A DNA stretch of 64,000 nucleotides from Drosophila persimilis (taxonomy: Eukaryota > Arthropoda > Insecta > Diptera > Drosophilidae). Below the pieces are notes generated by a model. The model was not told the DNA's origin, ran no database searches, and worked only from the letters and a program-made list of their open reading frames with translations. This document shows positions 9,343 through 17,930 of this stretch, in pieces (positions within the stretch are counted from its first letter, which is position 1; every line of letters starts with the position of its first letter). Where the stretch lies: positions 1,116,001 through 1,180,000 of the forward strand of contig NW_020825333.1 of assembly GCF_003286085.1 (NCBI RefSeq), read 5' to 3'. Made by a program: the position numbers and the translations under genes.

Positions 9343-10361
9343 CATCATGGAAGTTATGCGTCCCAGAGGATCTAAGAGAGAGAGTCAAAAGAGAGAGCCA
9401 CGACTCGCCGGAGGCGGGGCACGCGGGCGGCAGAAGGACGATGGCCAGAGTAGCCGACCGGTACTACTGGCCGGGGATGCACCGAGATGTGAGGACATAC
9501 GTGAGAAAGTGTGAAGTCTGCATACGCTACAAACCAAGTCAACTGCAGGCGGCCGGGAAAATGCTGACACAAGTGCCAGAGGAGCCGTGGGCGACGGTGT
9601 GTGCCGACTTCGTGGGCCCTCTGCCCAGGTCAAAGCATGGGAATGCCATGTTATTGGTGATGGTGGATCGATTCTCGAAATGGACCGAGTTGGTCCCCTT
9701 GAGAAAGGCCACTGCGGAAGCACTAACAAAAGCGTTCCGAGAGCGCATCGTGTCGCGGCTTGGCGTGCCGAAGGTGGTGATCACGGATAATGGAGTCCAG
9801 TTCACCAGTAGAGCTTTTAAGAGGTTTTTGGAGCAGATGGGTGTACGGCATCAGTTCACGGCCCCGTACACGCCGCAGGAGAACCCGACGGAGCGAACTA
9901 ACCGGACAGTGAAAACTATAGTAGCTCAGTTCACCGAAGGGAACCAGAGGAACTGGGATGAGAAATGGCCAGAGATAATGTTGGCCGTAAATTCAGGGGT
10001 GTCCGAATCCACCGGGTACTCGCCGGCGTTTGTTGTCCAACGGAGAGAGCCGAGGCTACCAAAGGCTCTATACGATGAAGAAGTGCTTGGCACAGGACAG
10101 GGCACGCCCACGCCGGACGAGAACACGGCCAAGTTGAGAGAAGTATTTCAACTGGTGAGGCGGAATCTCGAAAGAGCGGCGAAGGACCAGGCGAGGTATT
10201 ATAACCTGAGGAGGAGAGCGTGGAAACCCACGATTGGAGACAAGGTATGGGCCAAGCAACACCATCTATCCAACGCGGATCAGTCCGGAGACGGGTGGAG
10301 CTGGCCACAGGGGGCGGGCCGATGTTTGGCAGCACGGGTGAAAGGTCGGAGGACCTATTGA
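9240..10361 (+). pseudogene. pol: Integrase (H2C2 and DDE), C-terminus broken
   Basis: The meaningful part starts near 9310, after the RT deletion junction. It has a zinc-binding module (HDSPEAGH, then KCEVC). The catalytic core has D in CADFVGPL, D in ITDNGVQF and E in PQENPTERTNR, the DDE triad of Ty3/gypsy integrases. The core looks undamaged. After KVWAKQHHLS the expected C-terminal chromatin/DNA-binding region is lost to a frame change and the ORF stops. The protein would insert cDNA into chromosomes. The ORF start at 9240 precedes real homology. Confidence 0.85.
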
Positions 10362-10813
10362 TCACGAGCTGGGAGATCGGTCGGCACCGTGGACTGGGGC
10401 CCAAGGACGGGCTGGAAGAAAAGGCAAGGTGAGATGAGGAACCCAAGAGCTCGGGAGGCTTACCAGATTCAAGGCGAAGCCAAACAACCGACGCCAGACC
10501 TGTAAGTAGAAAGGGCCATTAAAAATCAAAAAAAAAAAAAAAAAAAAGGGAAAAAAGGGGAACCGAAGGAAAGCTAACAAAACCACGGGGGGCACCATAG
10601 GGTTAACGCGGCGAGAGGCGCGGATAACTTTCAAAACGGGAGCGAGCGAGAGAGCTAGCTGGAAGGCAAGAGAGAGCTGTACCACGGGCCCATGTAAGAC
10701 ACCGTTACAGGGAATGGTGAGCACCGGCACGAGCCCTTATAAAGGAGGGAGCAGCGCACGATCAGGTCTTTTCAAAAAAAGTCCAAAAAAGTGCAAAAAA
10801 AAAAAAGGATAAG
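10362..10813 (+). promoter_or_regulatory. Intergenic A-rich region with internal TATA-like promoter
   Basis: Between integrase and the third ORF lie a 19-base A run (10530-10548) and a purine-rich stretch. TATAAAGGAGGG at 10738 follows, with an initiator-like ATCAG at 10761-10765. The core resembles the LTR promoter (TATAAGAGGAGGG). A TGTAAGACACCGTTACA block at 10693-10709 looks like LTR termini. Together these suggest a promoter or LTR-derived sequence driving the third ORF. Function is inferred. Confidence 0.4.
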
Positions 10814-12787
10814 ATGCAGCAGCACTTAATGAGATATATAACGGAGCAGCGGAAACGGATTCGCCGCGGGTATCAGGCTATGGGCGATACGCAGCTGGAG
10901 TTGGTGAGCTGGGAGCCGGCACCACCGAGAAAACGCGCACGCGAGGCGAAGCGCGAGGAGCCCCGCACCAGCAAGCGCGAGGAGACCCGCACCAGCATAC
11001 GCGAGGAGCCCCACACCGGCAGCCGCGAGAATCGCCACGTCAGCAAGCGCGAGGAGCGGTCTGAGGGAGGAAGGAGGGGCCGCACGGAGACGCGGAAGGA
11101 GGAGCCCAGTGAGCGGGCATAGAAGCGGGCGTCCACGCGTTCGACGCGTACGGCCAAGGGAGAGGAGTCGTCGGCACGCACAAGGGGAAGATCGACAGCG
11201 CGGCGAGGGGACCAGCGGCCGACAAACCCACAGGTCGAGGAGCCGCAGCCAACGCCGACCGAAAACGCGGTCAAAGAGCCGCAGGCAACGCAGGCCGACA
11301 TCGCGGAAAACAACGTGGCCGCTGAGGCGCGACGCCTCGCGGAGTGGCACCGGCGGATCGCGCTGGCCGCGGCGAAGGAAGAGCTGAGGCAACGGCGTGT
11401 ATGGGAGGACGCCCTGGCGCTGGCCAAGAGGCTGAAGGCCACGCAGGAGGCCGAAAAGGCGCCTCAAGAAGCGGAGGCGGAGCGCCACAAACGAGACGTC
11501 GCGCACCAGTGGCGGTGTGTTCTCCGGATCAACGCAGCGGAGCAGAGGGAGATGGCGCGTCTGCGTGCGGAGACGGAGGAGGCAAGGGCGACGCGGACGG
11601 AGGGCGCGGCAGACGGGCTGGCGGTGATCTCCAGCGATGAGGAGGAGGCGGAGTGCCCACCAGCGCCGAAGGCGGCTTGAGCCCAGTCGCCCGAAGAAGA
11701 GTGGCAATAGAGGCTACGACGAGCCGAGGAGGAGGATTAAGAGCTCTGGCAACCACTCCCTGAACACGTCGAGTCCGAGGAGGAGCCGCGGCCGCAGGCC
11801 CCACCGTCACCGGGGGCAGAGGAAGAGCTGTTCCAGCATCGGCCGTCGGCTGACAACGCGCCCGGCCAAGGGGAGCAACAGCAGCAGCAGCAGCGGCAGC
11901 AGCAGCAGAAGCAGCATCAGCAGTAGCAGCAGCACTGGCACGGTCCGCAGGGAGCCGCCATCGGGCCGTTCGTCTCACAGGAGGTGCGCTCCGCGGTGCG
12001 AGACGGCATGCTGTGGCACGTGCAAGCGCTGCACATATCGTGGGCCTCTGGGCCAGCGCCCCGGCAGCCCGAGCAAGAGACGAAGGAGGCTCGATTATGG
12101 GAGGAGGCACCACGCGCCAGCGACGAGCGGGACCCGAGGCGACGAGCATGGCCACAGGAGCCAACAGGCCCAGCGGTGGCACCCACAGCCGAAGTGGTGC
12201 CCGAGGAGGCGCCCGAGGGGACGGCAGACGGCGAGACGGAGGGAACGGCGAACACGCCGACATCACTGACGGCGGAAGGCCCAGCGGCGGCACCCAAAGT
12301 CGAGGTGATGACCGACGGCGAAGCGAAGAGGCCGGCGAAGATGACGAGGCCCGACGCGACACAGGGGGCGGCGGCAGCGGATGACGGCGCGAAGGCAACG
12401 GCGGAAGCAAAGAAGGACGCGTTCGCGGAACAACGCTCACCTGAGCCATGGGAGCGAGGTCCTTGGCGATGGCCGGAACCCGGCCAGAGCGAGCGGCCAA
12501 AGCTAGGCCGACAGGCGTCGTGCCCAGGGGAGCGTACAGAGGCGCGCCGGCCCAAGCTGCAGCGTCAGGCATCGTGACCCCAGACGAGGTCGGCGGACAA
12601 CTCACGGTGGCGGCCCGTCAAACGCGAGGAGTGGCCGGCCGTCGTCACGCGCTCTCTCGCGCGGATGAAGCCAACTGCAAGGAGTGTGAAGCGCCTGGTC
12701 AACGACGGTGGCGTCCGGTACCGGCTATCGGTGTCCACCGATCGGCAGGAGGTATTCGGGCAACGTACTGAAGAGAAAAAAGAGTAG
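10814..12787 (+). pseudogene. Third ORF (ORF3), 658 codons with six in-frame stops
   Basis: A single frame runs from ATG 10814 to TAG 12785-12787 without any frameshift. It is interrupted by TAG 11120, TGA 11678, TAG 11708, TAA 11738, TAG 11924 and TGA 12575. Coding sense continues across each stop. Order: an Arg/Lys/Glu N-terminus with KREEPRTS-type repeats; an Ala/Glu/Arg helical stretch likely to form a coiled coil (11320-11600); an acidic patch; a poly-Gln tract (CAG repeats, 11870-11930); a Pro/Ala/Glu-rich region; and a basic C-terminus with VRYRLSVSTDRQEVF. I do not recognise a family. Position matches an env-like or accessory ORF, but no signal peptide or membrane segment is visible. 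Confidence 0.6.
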
Positions 12788-12867
12788 AGAAGAGGAATGA
12801 TAAAGAAAAAGGAACTGAAAACAAAAACGAATAAAAAGAAAAAAAAACCCAAAAAAAACGAGGGGGA

Positions 12868-13980
12868 ACGTTGTGAGTTGCTGCGGACACCGCAACTCTA
12901 CGGTTATACCCGATACTAAGTCAGTATGGCTCTCCTCCGGCAGACGCCGCTAATATTTAACGACACGACAAAGAGTGCGTGCGAGAGAGACAGAAAATCA
13001 GTCTGAGCGTGACGTCGGGCGCTGCGTAGCCAGTGCAAATTGATTTGTTCCATTTGGCTATGAAAATGATCTGATCTGATCCAGATTCAGCAACCTGATA
13101 GATATGGTCATTATCTATGATTCTGCGTTTTTAGTTTTCTCAAATCTGCAATATTGTGGATGCAACAGATTTTCGTCCTTTGTGGGGGCGGATGGGAGTG
13201 GGGCGAAATTCTGAGATATACGTTTTATAGTGACATCTTAAAGGAGTGTGTGTACCAAATTTGGTTACTCTAGCCTTAATAGTCTCTGAGATTTGTGGTT
13301 GTCTCAGATTTTCGTCCTTTGCGGGGGCGGAAGGGGGTGTGGCGAAATTTGGACAGGAAACGGTCAAGGTCCGATATCACAGGAGTGTGGATACCAAATT
13401 TGGTTGCTCTGGCTTTTATAGGTTCTGAGATCCTTGAACTCATATTTTGCAATTGGCAAAACCGACCATGAAACCTGTGTGTTAGAGTGAGACAGAGCAA
13501 GAAAGAGTGAAATTGTTTTCGTGATTCTGGCTGTAATAATTATACGATCTGGTTCAGATTTTGCACTCTAGAAGATATAGTCATCTTCTACGATTCTGCG
13601 TTTTTAGTTTTCTCGTATCGTCGAAATTGTGGATGCCACAGATTTTCGCCCTTTGTGGGGGCGGAAGTGGGCGGGGCAAAGTTTTGAAATATTTTTGGAG
13701 CAGTGACATATCACAGAAGTCTGGATCCAAAACATCGTTGCTCTAGCTCTTATAGTCTTTGAGCATTAGGCGCTGAAGGGGACGGACAGACGGACAGACG
13801 GACGGACGGACAGACGGACAGACGGACAGACAGACATGGCTCAATCGACTCGGCTATTGATGCTGATCAAGAATATATATACTTTATGGGGTCGGAAACG
13901 ATTCCTTCTGGACGTTACACACATCCACTTTTACCACAAATCTAATATACCCCAATACTCATTTTGAGTATCGGGTATAA
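12868..13980 (-). mobile_element. INE-1/DINE-1-like non-autonomous Helitron-type element
   Basis: On the minus strand it starts TTATACCCGATACT at 13980. It includes the typical family block around gtcggaaacgattcc and tgatcaagaatatatatac, then a (GACA/GACG)n microsatellite at 13781-13835. A subterminal inverted copy of the terminus lies at 12904-12917. A hairpin with 7-bp stems GAGTTGC/GCAACTC (12875-12898) precedes the end near acaacgttccccctc. These are family hallmarks. It sits in the 3' untranslated part of the Osvaldo/Ulysses-like element. Internal blocks (gattttcgtccttt, gcgggggcgg) repeat three times. The 3' terminus is approximate. Confidence 0.8.
13781..13835. repeat. GACG/GACA microsatellite
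   Basis: This is a tetranucleotide run of GACG and GACA units, characteristic of the core of INE-1/DINE-1 elements. The same run is at 28628-28682 in the duplicate. Confidence 0.9.
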
Positions 13981-14274
13981 AAAGATTTTTAAAGAAGAAC
14001 ATGGTATTTACCTTTCTGCAGAAGAACAGAGGGCATCGCTAGAAATGATCGGTAAAGTATGAATGAAGGCGGCCGAAGGCGTGAAAGAGAGAGGAAAACT
14101 TACCCAAAGCATCCAGAGGGCCGGCAGAAGGCCTACGCACCAGCGAAGGGCAGTAAGAAAAACCGGACGTGCACAAGAAAAACAAAGAAAACACCCGGAA
14201 CAGCGAGAAAATAGGACGTTTCCCAGTCCATTGAGAAATTCGCGATGCGGAAGTAAAATACGCACGCTGCGACA
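13981..14274 (+). other. 3' untranslated region of the Osvaldo/Ulysses-like element
   Basis: This purine-rich non-coding sequence lies between the DINE-1-like insertion and the 33-bp array. No domain or structure is recognised. The short frames across it are not supported by any motif. Confidence 0.4.
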
Positions 14275-14439
14275 TATCGAGTAGATCACAAAAACGACCC
14301 TACGCTTTATCGAGTGGATCGTAAAGGCAACGCTACGCCATATCGAGTAGGTCAGAATAGCGACCATACCCTATATCGAGCGGGGCACAAGAGCTCCTAT
14401 GCGAACTATCGATAAGGGGGAAACGAATCGATCGCGCAC
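14275..14439 (+). repeat. 33-bp array with TATCGA cores
   Basis: Five units begin TATCGAG at 14275, 14308, 14341 and 14374 and TATCGATA at 14407, at exactly 33-bp spacing. The remainder of each unit has diverged. TATCGATA is the DREF recognition element, and clustered CGATA sites are also bound by BEAF-32. The array lies about 150 bp before the polypurine tract. An enhancer or insulator role is inferred. Confidence 0.75.
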
Positions 14440-14591
14440 ATCGGAGAGATACGGCAACACCGCACGGCGCGAGGCCGAAAGAGGGTGCCAGGGTGCACCC
14501 GGGTCGAGAACAAAGCGCGCGCGCGTCGTTCGCGCGGTGTTTTTGAAACGTCCCAAACCTGGGACGCGGAAAACCGGGGTTTTCCACCAAT

Positions 14592-14607
14592 GAAAGAAAG
14601 GGGAAAG
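14592..14607 (+). other. Polypurine tract
   Basis: GAAAGAAAGGGGAAAG directly abuts the 3' LTR and would prime plus-strand cDNA synthesis. Confidence 0.9.
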
Positions 14608-15536
14608 TGTGAGGAAAGGCATTCCCACACGCAGGGGGGCGGTGGGCTAACGGCCGTTATCCGGGGATATCCGGAGGCGGCGAATTCCCCAGGAAAGCTC
14701 TCCCGGAGACCCAAGATGAGAGGGGAGGACCCCCGGAGAGAGAGCAGCGGGATGACGGGATCGGGCCGGCAGAGGCTCAGCGCATGACCAAATATGGTCA
14801 TGAGATCACGCCACCAGCCAGGTCCCGTTGGAAAGCGACAAGGGAATGAAGGAACGCCGATGGAAAAATACGGGCACCGCATGGCGGAAAGTGCCGTTAG
14901 CGCCAGGCGGCATAGGCGGCGCCGACGCAGAAGCAAGCCTATAAGAGGAGGGCGACCAGGAACGAGGACAGTCAGCAAGCGGAGCTAGCAAGAGTGAAGT
15001 GAATAGTGAGCAACAAGAGTGAGTCCGAGCGAAGGGAAAATAACTTTAGAAAGCGAACGCGTTGTGTGAGGATTGAGAGGCGGACTCGAGCGTGCAGCCA
15101 AGAGCCACAGATCCCAATCCCTTGAACCAACGGTGCCACGCTTGAAGTGCATCCCACAGGGAGTGAGGCACCCGCGAGTGAAAGCGAACGCGAACGCGTC
15201 AGGCGCCTGACTGAGAGGCGGATTTGGGCCACGTGCCAAGAATCGCTAGCCCCAGTCAGTAGAGCCGGCGGTGCCACGCTTGGCGACGCCGTGGGGGGTC
15301 CAGGGTGCGACACGCTCATCAAAACACAGAGGAGAACCAAGAGGAGAACCAGAACCGGAGTCGGAATAGCGTAAGATAGATTTAAGATACCAATAAAGCA
15401 TATTGTCATACCAGTACAAAACCCAACCCGTGCCTTCTTACTTGTCGTCGGGGCAACATACAAATATTGTTGCAGCGAGCCCACCGACCGCTGAGCCAGC
15501 CCAGCTGCATCAGACGGAAAAGAACGGTTCGTTACA
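14608..15536 (+). repeat. 3' LTR of the Osvaldo/Ulysses-like element
   Basis: The 929-bp LTR starts TGTGAGGAAAGG and ends GTTACA. TATAAG lies at 14940-14945, AATAAA at 15392-15397 and the 20-bp palindrome at 14783-14802. GTAT of the target duplication follows at 15537-15540. Confidence 0.92.
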
Positions 15537-15671
15537 GTATATATATCACGAAACACAGCGGCTTTTCATTTCTTGCGACGGCTACTAGGAGGTTCACTGG
15601 ATCAACGATTTTGATGGTGAGAACTGATCTTCGATCCGCCCGACTACAAACATTGGTCCTTCGAGCCGGAT
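15537..15671 (+). mobile_element. BEL-B 5' LTR end and tRNA-Tyr primer binding site
   Basis: The LTR resumes at GTATATATATCACG and ends CTACAAACA at 15652. TGGTCCTTCGAGCCGGAT at 15654-15671 matches the 3' end of tRNA-Tyr. The same LTR-end and primer-site pair is found on the minus strand at 54710-54735 and 59176-59205. Confidence 0.85.
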
Positions 15672-16663
15672 CTTGGCCTTCCCCATAAGGAGAAGCTTAC
15701 CCCAGCCAGAATCGGCGGATCACTCCAAGTTCAAGATAAATACTCTTCGATTGTGCCCAACACCAGTGCAGTGATTTGTGCGAGTTTTCCATCCCAGTCC
15801 GAGTTTCCGTGGCATATGTACATACATATGTATTCATTTCTTGCTCTAGCTCCAAATTAAACCATACTTCGTTCTGCCAACGGTTGTGGCCTCCTACTTC
15901 TCCAAAGGTTTAATTTGATCCGAGTTAGCTCCTGCGTTCAGTCCCCGATCCAGTGTAAATAATATTCCTACCTCTCCCAACTACCAGCTGAGCTTTCGTT
16001 GCTGACATATGCACATGCATACAAGCACATGTACACATCGCAACGCAATCCAAGCGGCTGAAAACAAACATAAAGTCATATTCTTGCAATTACTTTGTTG
16101 TTTTTTCCGTGGTTTTTCGGTTTTATAAATAAATAAAATAAATCACTGGGTCTCCGTATTTAACTAATTATATTGCCAACAAAAATAACACACGATCCAT
16201 ACATACGGCACAACATATGTATTTATCTTACATATACATACGTACGCATTTTAAATTTGCATATTCTTGCACATCTATATAATATATTTTAACCGTTGTT
16301 TTACATCTCGCCAAAGGGTGGTTCGTCAACCCAAGCCGCGGTACATAGCACTTACAGCCATACATACACACATACAAGCAGCAGCAGCGGTGCATTATTT
16401 TCGTTTTTCTTTTCGCTTTCGCTTCTCCACCGTTTGCTTGCGTTTTAGTTGTTGGGAGAATATTTGTCGGTGCCGCGCTTGGCCGTAACGGAACGACAAG
16501 TGACGCTACCCTGCATTTCGAGGGTATATTGTTTTTGAACGATTGGTACCTCGTGCCTCAATATTATTGTTCATCCTTAATTTTCGTTCTTGGTTGGACA
16601 TTTGTTTGTTGATCGTAGTATTTATATCTATATATTCCGGCCACGGTGTATGATTTCTATAAC
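15672..16663 (+). other. BEL-B leader, 5' part
   Basis: About 1 kb of AT-rich untranslated leader is dotted with tacatacatatg-type motifs. It is homologous to the minus-strand leaders at 53492-54709 and 58026-59175. I find no ORF with domain support. It is interrupted at 16663 by the env-bearing BEL element and resumes at 21718. Confidence 0.75.
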
Positions 16664-17190
16664 TGTTAATGTGTGTGTGTGTAGGAAGCTGGGTTGCATA
16701 CGGTACATAAACCGTCTACAGTTTTTTCGTCGCAACTAGAACTTGAACCAGTTGGACTGCGGAGTGGGTATCCTACGGTGCGCGAGGGAGGGTCTGAAGA
16801 CACGGCGACAGCCTCTGATGATTGCGATGGAAGATGAGTGGCAGGCAGTTATGGTACTGTTTCTGATACTGACTTTATTAATAAAAATGATTCTTATTTA
16901 TAGGTAATCAAAAGGTACAAAAGTGCTGAGTATGTAAAATATATGTTTTGTGTATTATGGATAATTTTAGTGTCTGTTGGGCAATTGCGACATTTTGATG
17001 GTCAGCAACTGCCCCGCTGTCTTCGCACTCTGCGGAGAGAGTGCATTGTCAGCAGAACACACTGCAGTGGCTAGTGTGTTGTCGTGAGGTATTATATTGC
17101 ATGTTACGTAGAACACTGTGTCACGGTGCCACTGTGTTATGCCGACGGGTATTATACACTATTACTTAAACATATTTCTGCAACTGAACA
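16664..17190 (-). repeat. 3' LTR of the env-bearing BEL element
   Basis: It runs on the minus strand from TGTTCAG at 17190 to the CA at 16664, ending in a (CA)n run. The polypurine tract CGGGAGAA on the minus strand lies just outside at 17191-17198. Confidence 0.88.
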
Positions 17191-17214
17191 TTCTCCCGGC
17201 CGTTGAAATTGTGT

Positions 17215-17930
17215 TCAACCATCGTTCAAGTTGACGGTAAACCGGCGTGCAAGGGGTATAGAGGGTGATGACATGGCTGGATCGGGATTTGATGGCCTTG
17301 GTTTCCATAGTTGATACTTCTCCCGGAAAATGGAGGCAATGATCAATAGAATTGATATTGCTAGGGCTGCATAAGCAGCGAGTTGATGGTGCTGCACGGT
17401 CGTGAGATGGTGTGGCAGCTCGTGATGATTGATGGCTGATAGTTGCTGGTGTAGATCATCAAGTTCTTGAAGAAAGTCTGATGTCTGGCTCTTCAGTTGC
17501 CACATTGGTGGCGAGGGTGATGTCTCCGGTGGGCTCACGTCACCAAACCGAGTGTAAGTCGATTTTACTTCGCTGATTGTGGTGCTGAAGGTACTGATGC
17601 TTACTTTATTATTGCGAGCAGTGCAACCAGGGGACATGGAGAGTAGACCAGTTCCTTCCAGTGTTATGGTTGACGGAACTCCGTTGCATACTGCTTGAAG
17701 TTTAGTTGTAGTATGCGTTGCGAAGATCCATTTATTTGGATGCTGAGTTTTTAGCCACACCGTGTCAGCCTTTGTGTGTGTTACCTGACACAGTGTTTCT
17801 GTTTTATTGTTAAACAGTTGAAACTCACAGCGATTGTCCACATTGAAGATCGTCTGATGGTCAAAGCAGATGAACTCCTCGTTGTATACTTTAAGACATG
17901 GTGGTTTACTATGGTGGTTCTGAGGTCAAA
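17215..17930 (-). pseudogene. env: Env C-terminal part, separated by a frameshift
   Basis: The frame continues the env sense of the upstream ORF after a frameshift near 17900-17930. It has Cys residues, a long stem, then a single membrane segment near residues 155-175 of the 208-residue ORF (AAYAALAISILLIIASIF). A short basic, Pro/Ser-rich cytoplasmic tail follows. This is the anchor half of an envelope-type glycoprotein. Because of the shift no intact envelope can be made from this copy. Confidence 0.75.

Larger units (their letters stand above)
5994..15536 (+). mobile_element. Osvaldo/Ulysses-like Ty3/gypsy element, LTR to LTR
   Basis: This 9543-bp element has two LTRs of 925 and 929 bp starting TGTGAGG and ending TTACA. 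It is flanked by a GTAT target duplication at 5990-5993 and 15537-15540. In order it holds a Lys-type primer binding site, gag, protease, a truncated RT, integrase, a long third ORF, a DINE-1-like insertion, a 33-bp array, a polypurine tract and the 3' LTR. All ORFs carry stops, frameshifts or deletions, so it is non-autonomous. The two LTRs differ by several indels. The lineage is inferred from long LTRs, primer type and gag/integrase style. It interrupts the BEL-B LTR. Confidence 0.85.

Noticed and set aside
10530-10548. The A run as the poly-A tail of a retrocopy
   Set aside because: There is no processed gene upstream, only integrase of the same element, and no target duplication is seen.
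10826-11707. A 293-residue Leu/Arg-rich minus-strand ORF
   Set aside because: It is a compositional shadow of the Arg/Glu repeats in ORF3.
11529-12605. A 358-residue Ala/Pro/Arg-rich ORF on the minus strand (and at 26373-27452)
   Set aside because: It is antisense to ORF3 in very GC-rich sequence where stop codons are rare. It has low complexity and no domain. The plus frame shows coding character.
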